From Misgurnus anguillicaudatus (Eukaryota > Chordata > Actinopteri > Cypriniformes > Cobitidae), in assembly GCF_027580225.2 (NCBI RefSeq), contig NC_073356.2, positions 9,501,001 through 9,565,000 of the forward strand: 64,000 nt of DNA, read 5' to 3'. Below the pieces are notes generated by a model. The model was not told the origin of the DNA, searched no databases, and was given only the letters and a program-made list of their open reading frames with translations. Within the stretch, counting starts at the first letter, position 1; every line of letters starts with the position of its first letter. Position numbers and translations under genes: made by a program. Below, piece after piece: positions 11,099-22,390 of the stretch.

Positions 11099-13459
11099 CA
11101 ATTTGCAGTGTGACGTTATTCTTTGCTAAATTATGTCTCGTCATAGACCTGCTAATGCCAGTATCAGTGGAAGACCGCTAACGTTAACGAGCTTGGAAAC
11201 CACAATGAACTTATTCTGCCTAAATAAAGTAATGATTACTGTATTTATAACTAGCATATCTCTGGTTACAGTCCCTGCATTGTGAAATGAAAGTTAGACT
11301 TGCGGGGAGTGAACATTTAGACATAGAGAAAAGGTATCAAACGTAGCTTGTGCATAAAAGTTCGCTTTTCTTTTACGCGTGGTGAAATTCACTGACGCCA
11401 AGTATGCGTTGCAGACTGTCATTCAGCCGCAGCATTAACGAGTCAAATAATGGATTTAGATCGTTAAATAGTAGGTTTTCGAAAGGCAGGCAGCAACTGA
11501 TAATTGAAAATGGTTTGATGTAGCTTGATGGAAAGAATTTAAAAAGTGCAGGTAAAGGGATAAGCAAGCTGACATTGTAGTATACCGGAATATCAGACAA
11601 GGTTTTTTGTCCTAAAAATAGGTTAAAAAAAATAGGGGGTCGTCTTATATTCACGATATAGAAAAATTCACGGGGGGAAAGCTGAAAAGCAACCCATTAA
11701 GAATTAAAACGTCGCACGTTTATGGTTAACTAAAACTTGCCGAGAGAGAGAGAGAGAGAGAGGTGCGTGCGCAAGAGAGGCAGGGACAGAGAGAGAGAGA
11801 GAGAGAGAGAGCTGAATGCGTGATATGCAGAGACAGAGAGAGAGAGATAATAAAAAAATTAAATAAAATTATTTTCTGGTGAAAACCCAAAAATACGTTT
11901 GGAAAATGGGGGGTCGTCTTATATTCGGGGAGGCAATATAGGGACTAATTATTACACATGCACACAAACATTTAGGAGTGACCTTTATCTTGTTTAATAT
12001 AAATGATGATGATAGTAATAATGTCATCATTATTTTTTGTAATTATTACGGTCAATAATAATAATAATAGAAGTAATAGTTGTGGCTGTAGCAGCAATCT
12101 GTTAGGGAAATCTTTTAATGTTTTGTTGCGCGTTTCTGAAAAAACAAATTATCGGCCGATATATCGGCTTATCGGTTTTTAAATCCAACAAACATTTGTA
12201 TCGGTATCAGCCTTCAAAATCCTTTATCGGTCGGGCTCTAATTAATATATAACTCCATATATCAGTAGATGTATGAAACACATTTCCATCAGTTAATTAA
12301 TGTTAACAAGTACATTTCTATTTAAATTTGGTCAATTCATAAATAACCTCATCTTTCACTTACTAGATAATTTGAGATAAATCTAAAGTTCTAATAAATT
12401 GTGTGTGCAAATACATTGTCAATATTGAGCCAGAAATCTTAACATATTTTAAGTGACAATGTGCCAATGTTACAGTAACAAATAGAAACACATGATGCCT
12501 ATCATAATAGTAATTACTGAGGGACAGAAGTTACCCCTGCCTGCAGTCTCTGATAGGCATGTGCATCTAACCTGACCCACAGAATGACACCCATGAAGCA
12601 CAGGCACGATTTAACACTGACCCACAGAGTGACACAGGTGAAGCACAGACTGCATTAGGTGAAACACCATTGAATCACAGACATGGCATAGTGGTCAGAT
12701 ATTTTCTATTATCATTTAGATCATGTACATAATGAAATAAAATTATAAATATATATTCCATAGTATCATATTTATTTCTTAAACATGCACTTCAGATCTG
12801 TAGCCCCCTCTCTACATTTGATCTATAGTTGGTCTTTTTCTAAATCACCTTTTTTTCTTTAAAATGGGCCTTTTGTGCTTTCCTGAGCTATCATTTTTGA
12901 GCCAAAGGGAAATTGAGGTATTTGGTTATATTAGATGATACAGGATATATTAGAACATGTTACTATTGACACTAATGTAACATTTCTATTCTCCACTTCT
13001 GTCACAGCAGATCCTAATCGTCCAAGGCAAATGAATGATCATTTTTAGTGTAGTGTACTGAAAAGCATTACACAAAATTATTGAAAATCTGTTAGTCTGA
13101 AAATCTGAAAACCAAAGTTCAGGGTTAATCTGATGGTAAGTTAACCCTGCTTTCTGGAATACACCCCAGGTCAGGGGACTGGGATTGTCATGGCAGAAGC
13201 TTCGTTTTGTGCTCAGTGACTCATTTTTGTGTTAGTTTTGATGTTTGTTTTGGCCTGAAGGAAGATCAAACCATGGCCCATTACAGGGGCGGAGCCAGAC
13301 ATTGTAGACATTGGGGGCTTAGCCCAAATCTAGGGGTTTCAAAGCTTGGTCCCCTGTTGATATTTTTTCTCCATTTACGGCAGCTTTATAAACTATTTTT
13401 TAATCTAAGTGTTCTCTGTATTGTCCAGTGTTGGGTGTAACTAGTTACTAAGTAATTTG
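11099..13459. other. Gene-free interval with simple repeats and TE scraps
   Basis: I see no gene. There is a GGGGGTCGTCTTATATTC motif at 11635 and again at about 11911, the (GA)n tracts listed separately, and a TCGGCCGATATATCGGCTTA block near 12150 that resembles hAT-derived MITE ends. The remainder is AT-rich sequence without recognisable structure. Confidence 0.4.
11739..11848. repeat. (GA)n microsatellites
   Basis: Three GAGAGA runs are interrupted by short unique sequence. Confidence 0.9.
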
Positions 13460-13697
13460 TTAAAGCTGCAGTCCGGCGTTTTCCCTCTTTGTCGCCATCT
13501 CTGTTCGAAATCTGCAATTGCAGCTATTCGCGGAATAATCAACTTTACGTGGGTTGTACATCGGCACAAAACAGCGCGGATGAACACAATGTATGAAGTG
13601 AACCTGTCAATCACCGCGTCGCTGTGGATACTATCATCCGCAATCACGGAGTATACTTTTTGAAAATTATAACCAGAATAAGAATTTTCATCGGAAA

Positions 13698-15070
13698 ATG
13701 TCATCTGAACAAGTAAGTAACATCCACTTTTGTTCTTACCAACTAAGGAGGAAAAAAGCATTGCAGTAAATCACGCTGATTAAATCAAACGATTGCATAT
13801 CATATCACGTCAAACCGGGCAAAATATATATTGTTCTCAAATTGCTAACGTTTGTTAACATCATTATTGCGTGACTACATTGAATGTATATTAGAGCTAC
13901 CTGTAGTTCAGTTTCCATTTCTGTGCAGTTTAATTTCTAATGGTCATAACAAATTAATGTTCCTTATAACTGGTTCTATTTGAAATAAAACACATGTATC
14001 TGTAATCAGTGGCCGGTTGCATAAACATAGCCGTGACATTAAGACTGCATCTTAAGAATGATTCTGACTAACTAGCAATTAGTTAGAGCTAATCAGTCTT
14101 ATTATTTGGATTTAAATTAGACCAATCTACCTTTCTATGTAACATACTTAAAACAGTTATGATCAGTCTTGAAGAAAAAAATTCATGACTAACTTTAAAG
14201 ACTAGTCTTAAAGTTTTATGCAACCGGCCACAGATGCCTATTTAAAACTGTAATATAATCTAATTTTAGTCACATACATGTCATTACCATCATGCACTGA
14301 AACTTCTTTTGCAGGACACAAGCTTTGACCCAGAAATATCTGATGATGATGATGATGTGGGCAGTGGAAGAGGGAGAGCGAGAGGCAGAGGGAGAGGCAG
14401 AGGGAGAGGAAGAGGGAGAGGAAGAGGCCTGGTTTCAGAAGATGATGCAATGAGAGCTGCAGACCTGTCACAGCAGAGGTTAACAGAGATACAGGTTTGT
14501 TTTTGTTTTTTATTGTACACTTTAAAATATTATTTTCCCCATATGTCTTACATCACATTGTTTTTTTAGTCTGCAGTGAATGACCTAGACTTCAGTCAAA
14601 GGGGAGAGATCCTTCAAGAGGTTTTAGTACAGCATCCTGCAATATTGTTTGACGTTTTAGCCCATGCTACCCAAGCAACAAACCTTCCTTCAGCATCATC
14701 ACTACACTGGTGTACCTGCAACAACTGCAGAGAGATGCCCACAGACCTGGAAAGAAAATGTTGTGGCCAGCGACCAGAGAGGTGTATAAGCAGGACAGCT
14801 ACATTTTAACTTCTGTGTCTCAATCCAGCAGTTTTGAGGTTGGTCAGGGACACACGTAATGATATTCTGGCCTTGGAAGACTCGGCTGAACCAGGCACAG
14901 ACAATCGAGAATCTCGATATGCTGCATACAGGCAGTATGTAGTTTGGCAGTATGGTGCGTTAGGTAGGGGCCATAGAGTGGTCATACCAAGTTGTTGTGT
15001 TTGGTGTATTAGAGAGAAATATCCTGATCCTCAAGGCCAATACACAGGATTTATACCAAATAGGCTGTAG
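13698..15070 (+). pseudogene. RG-rich protein with P2X7-type C-terminal (ballast) domain; one nonsense codon
   Basis: There are three exons: 13698-13712 (MSSEQ), 14315-14494, and 14570-15070, with GT-AG junctions all in phase 0. Exon 2 encodes an acidic stretch (DDDDD) and an Arg-Gly repeat of about 20 residues. Exon 3 encodes a cysteine-rich domain with [37 protein letters not shown] and [13 protein letters not shown], ending YTGF. This is the pattern of the intracellular zinc-binding ballast domain of P2X7 receptors. There are no receptor transmembrane or ATP-binding parts. A TAA at 14807-14809 interrupts the domain, but the frame on both sides is continuous, so a single substitution would explain it. 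The gene is the plus-strand partner of the transposase and ends at an AATAAA (15448). Its role in the transposon is unknown; RG repeats suggest nucleic-acid binding. Confidence 0.8.
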
Positions 15071-15447
15071 CACATTACTTTTATTTATTTTTAGTTACAT
15101 TTCTTTTGACCTAATAAATAATACATAATAATATTGCACTATAAAGATATTCGAATATGCATTTATACTTTAAAAATTCAATGCCCTACCTCATTTAAAA
15201 TAATAATAATAATGCAAGATATACATTTTGTGTTACTGTATTAGTGTATATTGTTTTGGTGCAATATCATTTGTTATAAGCATCATTTCGTGCAGTTTAT
15301 TCTTTAAATATCATTCAATTCATTGTCTGTTACAAGTTATTAGAATACTAAAATTGTTCTTTTTTGTATTTAGTATTCTCTTTTTTTGTTACAGGATTGC
15401 AACTATAGTTGCCAATGTGTACTAGTTTACATATTTCAGGACGCTAC

Positions 15448-15493
15448 AATAAAGAATTAAAGAAATCTTGAGTTCCTATCGAATCTTTTTATT
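15448..15493. terminator. Convergent polyadenylation signals
   Basis: AATAAA on plus (15448-15453) follows the P2X7-like gene. TTTATT (15488-15493) reads AATAAA on minus, downstream of the transposase gene. The two signals are 35 bp apart and would let the convergent transcripts end in the same small region. Confidence 0.5.
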
Positions 15494-15894
15494 ACACTGA
15501 CCAAATCAGACAGATACAAACTGTACTTAAAAATAGGCATTAGGATTTTTTTTACTATTTGTAATGCTAACATCTTTACTAAGCACTGTTCAAACTACAT
15601 AGATATTTTACACTAATGGTGCGATGCACATGTCCTTCAGTGTGTAAATAAATTAATAACAAACTTTACAAAGATATGTTTATCCAGTAGTGGAGTATAA
15701 CAGCACACCACCTATGAGATATGATAGAAGGGGGGGACAAAGTAAGGAAAAAGTATATTTGTATAACCAAAAACACAATGATATTACATAATATAAATTA
15801 ACGTCATCAGTCCTGTTTACCTTGAAAACTTTTTTAATAGATGATTACAGCTGTGAGTAGATCATGCAAGATCCTGAAAGAAAGACAACATTAA

Positions 15895-16190
15895 AGGGAT
15901 AGTTCACCAAAAAATGAAAATTCTGTCATCATTTACTCTCATGTGATTACAAACCTGTATAAATTTCTTTGTTCTGATGAACACAAAAGACGATATTTTG
16001 AGAAATGTTTGTAACCAAACTGTTAGTTGACCCCATTTACTTCCATAGTATTCTTTATTCCTACTATGGAAGTCAATAGAACATTTATCAAAATTTCTTC
16101 CTTTGTGTTCATCAGAACAAAGAAATTCATGTTTTAACAACATGAGAGAGAGTAAATGACAGAATTTTCATTTTTTGGTGAAGTATCCCT
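15895..16190. mobile_element. Palindromic MITE, TTAA-flanked
   Basis: The 296-bp element has ends AGGGATAGTTCACC and GGTGAAGTATCCCT, TTAA on both sides (15891-15894 and 16191-16194), and arms that pair over most of the length (GAAAATTCTGTCA / TGACAGAATTTTC). It lies just past the last confident transposase exon. A related copy is at 34301-34607 and a diverged one at 29599-30108. Confidence 0.85.
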
Positions 16191-16288
16191 TTAACAAAGT
16201 GAATATTGGTCCTATGCAGCAAACAAATTTCAAGCAATTTATGTAAGTATGTCATACTTACATCTCCTCTGTGAAGTTGAGCTTGAAC

Positions 16289-19200
16289 TTACTCTGCAGT
16301 TGGTGGAGGAGGAACGTCTGGTAAGTTGCCCAGGGCTCTGGGGTCATCAGCCTTCAATGGCCTCCTTCTTGACAAACCTGAAGCAGAATCTAGTCTTTTC
16401 CTAACAATAGACCTCTGCAGTTCTGGGATGTACATGTAGTCTTTGGTTGTTTTTAATGCATAAACACACCACCTTTTTGATTTTTTGTTGTACAGCCTCC
16501 TGTACCTAAGACATGAAGGTAGAGTTAAATCAAAAGTTCATATTGGCATGCTACAGACCACAATACATTTGTTATAGACAATTTAACATTGAAGTTTACT
16601 CACATTTTGTTCCCCTCTGCATTCACCAGTATTGGACGATGATTGTGATGATTGTAGTCCAGCGCAGCAAGTAAGGTTCGTGCCTCATAAACAGGTGGCG
16701 AAAATGCAAATCTCTTGCTGGCGTACATCAAAATGTGATTTTGAAATGACTCTAGGTCAGCAGTTGTCCTGCAGTACATATAACACAAACATACAATATC
16801 TATTGAACTTTAACAATAAGTGTAAATAAAACACATGTGAACACAAGATTGAGTTCATAGTACACAAACTTATTTCAAAATGAGACATTAGTACATGGGT
16901 AATAACCTGAATCGAAGATACTTGTCAATTGCTTTGAGCCATCTTGCATCAAGAACAATCTTGGACAAGGCCTCATGTGCAACGGACCCAGGTTTCATCC
17001 ATTCCTTATTGTGGTCAGCCTCAACACTGCCATGGTGACATTGTCCAAAGGCCCATGTATGTTTGTTAATCACATGATGAAGCACACCAGTCCAAAGATC
17101 CTAAAAAACACAAATACTGTCAGTAATACGAAATTATTATGAAGAAAGAAAAATAAATCACATAAGTCTTACCACGAACTGTTCTCTGTGATCTGCTGCT
17201 TTACAACAAAACCAGAAATGGTTAACCATGTCTTTTATCCAGATCAAAATGATGTGCTGGCCAGCTATCATCCCAGCCTAAAAAAAAAAAAATCTTTAGT
17301 AACCGGTTTTGTAAACATCAATGTGACTAAAGAACAGGGGTGGCAAACGTTGGTACTCCAACACTAACAGCATGCAGTCTTTTTGCAAGGTTCTTTGCTC
17401 CATGCCACATGTCCAGAGAATGTACAATCCCATTATCCTTGTACCTGCCTTTCACTGGATCTGTACATCACATAATAACAATATGTAATAATATTATTAT
17501 TTGCCTTCAAAAGAGGTGTCCAGACTCGATCCTGTAGGGCCACTGTCTTGCAGCGTTTAACTCCAACTAGCTCCAAAACACCTGCCAGGAAGTTTCTAAT
17601 GTGTCTAGTTAAGCTGGTTCAGTAGTGTGGTTAATTGTGGTTGCAGATAAACTCTGCAGGACAGTGGAGTGGCCCTTAAGGACTGAGTTTGGACACCCCA
17701 AATTTAAACAATTTAATTGCTTAATGCATCACAAATGGTAGACATTGCTTACCCATCAAAGCAGATATCTGCCTGTGTGCATCTGTAACGACCTCCTTCA
17801 GCTTCAGTTCTTTAGAAAGCTGGTCGACAGTCTGAATAAAAGCCTCTTTTTCCATGATAACAGAGTTTCTCTGGGTCTCTCTTTTATCTATTGTTATCAC
17901 ATGAACTATGTCCTTTGAATCATTTTCCATAGTTGTATAAGTGCAGTACTGTGCACAGTGTCCTGGAAGCAAAAATATAGACATGCAACATCCACACAGT
18001 TTTTCTGTAAGCAGTATGTTGAAAAAAACAATTATTACCTGGAGAGTCCATTCTTCTATCAGCTGTCATTTGTACAAACACATGATTAAGTGAATAAACA
18101 GGTAAATTCTGATTGAAAGGTATCAACAATGGCAAAAATGTCAGCCCAGGTTAAAACTTACCTAGAACCACAACCTCATCTTTGGACTGATGGCGCTGAA
18201 TCACCTCAGCTCTCCTAATTGTCCAGAATTCCTTTACAGCATTTGTGCAGTATGCATCTTGAATACTGTAAAATGTGTTTTTGGCAACAATGCCCATGTT
18301 CATGAACTGGAAAATAAGTTTTATCTTTGCATAGTTGTTGCCAGAGAGCAAGATGTTGCTTGCCAGCATGAAATCCCCTCCTTGCATACCATACTTGAAT
18401 TTTGGTTGCGAATTCCATGTCCAAACATTGTGACCTCTGGAACAGAACTAAAAAAAGGAAATGAGAACTGTGTTTTAACTTAAAACTTTCAAACATCTAT
18501 CATAAATTCTTTAAATATACTCTGTGGGTTAATAGTTACAAGAAAACAACCAGCAGTATTACCCATTGCAAGACTGTAGCAGTTCCTCTTGATGTTAGTT
18601 TCATTGTGAAGGGTGGAGAAGCATCACATTTTATATTTAGGGTGTGATCTTTGAAAGTACACGCGTTCAATGGAAACTGAAGAACATTTACAAGCAGTTT
18701 CAAATTGTCATCGTAGACAATAGAAGCATGCTTTCCCACAAGGTCATCTTCACTAAGAATTTGTTCCTGCTCAGTGAGGGGCTCATCAATAGACTCAGTA
18801 CAATCCACTTCGTCATGCACGGTTTCATCAAGCCCAATCACAGGGAACTCATCAATGTTGAAAGGAATACTTTGTGAACCACTCATTCTGAAAAGAAAAA
18901 GCACACTTTTTAAAATTTCCTGTTTCAGAACTGAAATAAATGTGACACTTTTTTGTTTTAAAATCATAAACGATAAAAAGAACATACCGCAAACATAAAG
19001 GTGGCACATATTTCTCATCTGAACTGTCATCGACATCATACTCATCCCCATATTTTGACGGCGTAACCATTTCATTATCCCAATCTATACTTTGTAAAAG
19101 ATGAATAGACAAGATTGACTGTGAGTATGGGTAAACCTAAATAAGTAACTGCTAAATATATAGTACCATACATTTTTTTTACTTACATAGTGTTCATCAG

Positions 19201-20173
19201 GTCATTAGCTTGATCATCATCAATTTGCAATGACTTCTCGCTAATTGTCATAGATGTAAAGCTGTAATGAAACAATAAGATAACAATAACATTAGATTTC
19301 TTAAATTTAGCTGAACACTCATGAAGTGGATCATAAAGGGGCAGTTTCCCGGACACGGATTAGACTAGTCCTAGACTAAAATAAATGTAAGAGCTGTTCA
19401 AACTGAAAAAACTTGCAGAAGAAAAGAAACTATGGAACTGCTAGTGATAATGTACAAACCTTGCTTGCAATGCCTCTTCTTCATCATGTTCTTTTTCCAA
19501 AAAACCAACTCCGGGGACAGAAAAATCAGTTTCTCTGTACGAGTAACAAAGACTGTCAATTAGTCATCATTAGTCATCAATTTTCATGTAATGGAAACAG
19601 CAATACGTGTTAGATCAATTATAGTGCTATGAAATAAACGGTGTATGAACTGAATCCCTGTTATGCATTTTTAACGTGTTTTACATAACTCTTACGCGAA
19701 CATCTTATGACAAGAAAAATGTCACGTTACCGATCTGATTCAGCTCCAATACTTGACAACGGAGGAGGCGGGTTTGGTTTTCTTGGCGTAGAGGTGAACT
19801 GCTCCCTCTCATAGCTAGCACAAAATAATTCATATTTACCATAATAGCAAAACGAGAAAGACAACCAAGGAAATTCCGTAACTTCGTGAATTAAGCGAAC
19901 AAGTGTGCTACTGTTACGTAAATGAATTATTAAACTGTCTTACCTGTCCATCAGAAAAAAAGCCGTCTCTGCGTCCGTTTTGAACCCCTTCAAAACACGA
20001 AGTTCACGCCACCTTTCAAAAGCCCTGCCAATGTTTATCCTTGTTTTAGCATGGGCTCGGTTGCATTCTCTTTTTTTCTGTAGCCACTCCGAAGTCCGAG
20101 TTCTTTTGGGTTTTACAACTGGTGAATTAGTTGTCACTGGTGATTGTCGTTTAAATCTTTCTGGATCCGCCAT
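16289..20173 (-). CDS. Kolobok-like transposase, 14 exons, open frame (727 codons)
   Basis: Exons on minus: 20173-19944, 19814-19731, 19534-19460, 19261-19187, 19089-18988, 18887-18563, 18447-18162, 18062-18039, 17962-17753, 17460-17369, 17277-17173, 17100-16907, 16768-16604 and 16505-16289. All introns are GT-AG; phases match throughout and the total is 2184 nt, ending TAA. Motifs in order: a basic N-terminus (MADPERFKRQSP), acidic linkers, LLSGNNYAKIKLIFQFM, DRRMDSPGHCAQYC, IDKRETQRNSVIMEKEAF, VVTDAHRQIS, VHSLDMWHGAKNL, VNHFWFCC, and DLESFQNHILMYASKR. These fit a multi-copy teleost transposase family. The Asp residues of DRRMDSPG and TDAH and the Glu of DLESFQ are the likely catalytic acids (inferred). 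An upstream ATG at 20185 would add four residues. A donor at the stop (GCAGA/GTAAGT) and an acceptor at 15873 would give an alternative end at 15834. Confidence 0.85.
17505..17705. repeat. Interspersed repeat in transposase intron 9
   Basis: GAGGTGTCCAGACTCGATCC to GAGTTTGGACACCCC forms an inverted pair, with CTCCAACTAGCTCC and CACCTGCC inside. It resembles a very common fish repeat and has been placed in the intron without touching the flanking exons. Confidence 0.6.
19338..19400. repeat. Partial MITE, same family as 48228-48465
   Basis: TTTCCCGGACACGGATTAG through AATGTAAGAGCT matches the 5' part of the MITE in L2-B. Only one end is present. It lies in transposase intron 3. Confidence 0.6.
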
Positions 20174-20477
20174 AACTTTAATCATGCCAAGTGATGTGAG
20201 AAAAGGCTATAAATCTCCTCTCCGTTATCCTCACACGCAATATAACCTACTAGCCGGGACTCCTTCTTTATGTGTACAAAAGTGACGTGACGTGACGTAA
20301 TGACACAAACACGTGCTCGAATTTCCCGCGGAAATCCACCAGTACCACTAAAATGAGAATCATTAATACAAGCTTGCCGTTTGGAATCGAGCTAAGGTAA
20401 GCAGATAGTTTTGAACACTGGCTGGTTATGTATTTTCTCAAAAATGTTTTTTTGGATATTTTTGAACCCAAATAAGT
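20174..20477. promoter_or_regulatory. Transposase 5' flank and TIR-proximal region
   Basis: This is the 300 bp between the transposase start and the right inverted repeat. It includes GTGACGTGACGTGACGTAAT near 20282 (repeated TGACGT, CRE-like). I suggest it is the minus-strand promoter region; this is inferred from position only. Confidence 0.35.
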
Positions 20478-20770
20478 GCCGGACTGCAGCTTTAAATATA
20501 TTAAAGCTCACATAACACACGTCATGTCTGCCAATCTAATGTTTATCTTGGTTACCTGTAGTAGTATTTCATCCTTCATGTCCAAAGAGTTTTTCGTGTT
20601 GTCAGATTTATAAAAGAAAGAACAGCCTTTCCGATTTTTGGCGGAAAAAGACAAACACTTGAGGGCGTGCGGTGGGCGGAGCTAAAGAGTTACGAGTACG
20701 CGCAGCCTTTGGATAGTAATCCGACAGCTGTGAGATCGAGCGAAATTAAACTTAAACTTTTTAAATAACT

Positions 20771-22387
20771 ATGGCTTATAGTCAGATACAGCCTTACATA
20801 TATAATCCAGAATCGGATACAGAGTCAGTAAATGACCAACAGGAAAACAGTAGCAACGATTACAACAGGACGTCTCTATCTGGTAATATTGTTTGTTTAT
20901 CAGCTGTTTTTTTTTAATACGATGTAACACTTGATGTTTTTTTCTGCATTTCTCTGTTTAAAAGGTGTTAATGTCATAAGTGCGGTACAATGCCAACTGA
21001 GGCAGAAAATGTTTGCTGCCAAGAAATACAACAGGTACTGTAACAGTGTTTTTACTATTGCTTAAAAAAATCTTTGAGTTAATATGACATTGTATTTCTT
21101 TTCAATTAATTGTAGTTTTCTTTAAAAACTGTTATTATTTAAATAACGTGTTTATATGTTATTTCAAATATTACAATCAAAATTGTGGGCATTATCCAAC
21201 CAGAGAAGATGAAATTAAAGGTAGGGTAACACATTTTGAAAAATGCTAACGGTAGCCGCCTAGCAATGAAATCCCGATCCCACCCTCGAGTCGGACCGCC
21301 ATCCAAAGTCACGCCTCTTCCAAAACACATGAACACACACAGATCAGACGGTCACATCTCATGTCTCATTCAGCAGTGAGACAACTTTGCAGTACAAAGT
21401 CGAATAACACTGCCAAAATAACCAAACAACTGGTTTACATCAGAATTCGTTTAAGCACACTTTCGGTTGTGTAGACGTAGTAACTATATCGTTACGCTAA
21501 TCCGTAAACGAACACAAATTTCATAAGCAACACAATGTTTCATCAAAGTAGAATATCTGAATCCATCTCAATACAAACATATCGCGTACCTACCTTACCA
21601 AAATAAACTGTGCAACGACTCTTTCAGACCCTTTGCGTCCTGCAGCTGTTTGCATCTCGTGGTAAAGCAGTAAAGTTACCGATGTTCATTTGGGTTTTTG
21701 CTCTTGATGATCCAGGCAGTTTTTGCTGTTGTTGTTATAAAAGATGCCTTTAGTTTTGTGCCTCCTGTGTAGGTTGTCAATTTAGCAGAAAAGTTTGCTG
21801 TTCTCACTGTTTACAGGCAGGAGGTGAGCGCACGTTAACGCGCCAATGACGTATGGTGTCTGCGTGGACTCGCTGCGCGGTGGGCATTCAAATTATGCTT
21901 ACGTATGAGGGACAAAAATGGAAACGTCCATTCGGACCGAAATCTATGATTTGTTGAACATTTTTTGGTCCTACGCCTTTCACAGATGACATAAATTTCT
22001 ACAAATACATTTAAACAACTTAACACAGTGATTGCTATCAGGATGTAAGGAGACTTTTAACCAGCATAACAAAAAATGTTTCAGGATCAAATCTGTTACC
22101 CTGCCTTTAAGTGCCTGCATAGTACTTACCTCATTCTATTAAAATTAACGTTGCAAAAAACACTTAAATTGTATAGATTTGATACTATAAATTACATATC
22201 CGACGTGATTTGTTTTAATATACTTAAAAAGGTAAGGAGAATATTAATTCAAGCACCAACCTCTCCACAGTGTATGACAGAACATCCAGGACTGGAGGCC
22301 AACTGCCTGAAAGTTTATACACTTCAAAACATGAACAACATTTACAGAGCAGACTATGGACCACTCAGAAGGAGAACAGAGGAGGAG
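20771..22387 (+). pseudogene. P2X7-type ballast-domain gene, broken and incomplete
   Basis: Exon 1 (20771-20881) begins MAYSQIQPYIYNPESD and ends at a GT donor. Exon 2 (about 20965-21034) encodes CHKCGTMPTEAENVCCQEI, but a stop and a frame offset lie just before it, where the conserved Trp-Cys pair is expected. Exon 3 (about 22261-22387) encodes CMTEHPGLEANCLKVYTL, NIYRADYGPL, and ends at GTGAGT. The C-terminal Cys-rich exon (the VIPSC region) is not found. The Cys pattern and the CITEHPG-like motif identify the intracellular ballast domain of P2X7; no channel portion is present. The 888-bp TTAA element at 21219-22106 sits in intron 2. Confidence 0.75.
21219..22106. mobile_element. Nested TTAA-flanked non-autonomous element
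   Basis: Ends AGGTAGGGTAACA (21219-21231) and TGTTACCCTGCCT (22094-22106) form a 13-bp inverted repeat with one mismatch, and TTAA is on both sides (21215-21218 and 22107-22110). At 888 bp it has no coding sequence I can support. It lies in intron 2 of the second P2X7-like gene. Confidence 0.85.
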
Positions 22388-22390
22388 TGA

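Larger units (their letters stand above)
13464..20491. mobile_element. Complete Kolobok-like DNA transposon, 7.0 kb, TTAA target site
   Basis: Terminal inverted repeats AGCTGCAGTCCGGC (13464-13477) and GCCGGACTGCAGCT (20478-20491) are each flanked by TTAA (13460-13463 and 20492-20495). Inside are two convergent genes: an RG-rich/P2X7-ballast-type gene on plus and a 14-exon transposase on minus. TTAA duplication is used by piggyBac and Kolobok. The transposase has the motifs I associate with Kolobok-type fish proteins rather than piggyBac. The superfamily is therefore an inference; the ends and target duplication are seen directly. Smaller MITEs sit in its introns. Confidence 0.85.
20505..22390 (+). 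mobile_element. Second TTAA element (5' part), carrying a P2X7-like gene
   Basis: TTAA (20501-20504) is followed by AGCTCACATAACACACG, which shares AGCT at the end with the neighbouring Kolobok-like element but has a different inverted-repeat sequence. It begins only five bases after the TTAA of that element. A P2X7-like gene starts at 20771. I could not find the matching right end, so the 3' boundary given is only the end of the last recognised exon. Confidence 0.55.

Noticed and set aside
14238..14520. Minus-strand ORFs rich in Leu/Pro opposite the RG repeat
   Set aside because: They are shadows of the purine-rich (GAGGCAGAGG)n coding sequence of the P2X7-like gene.
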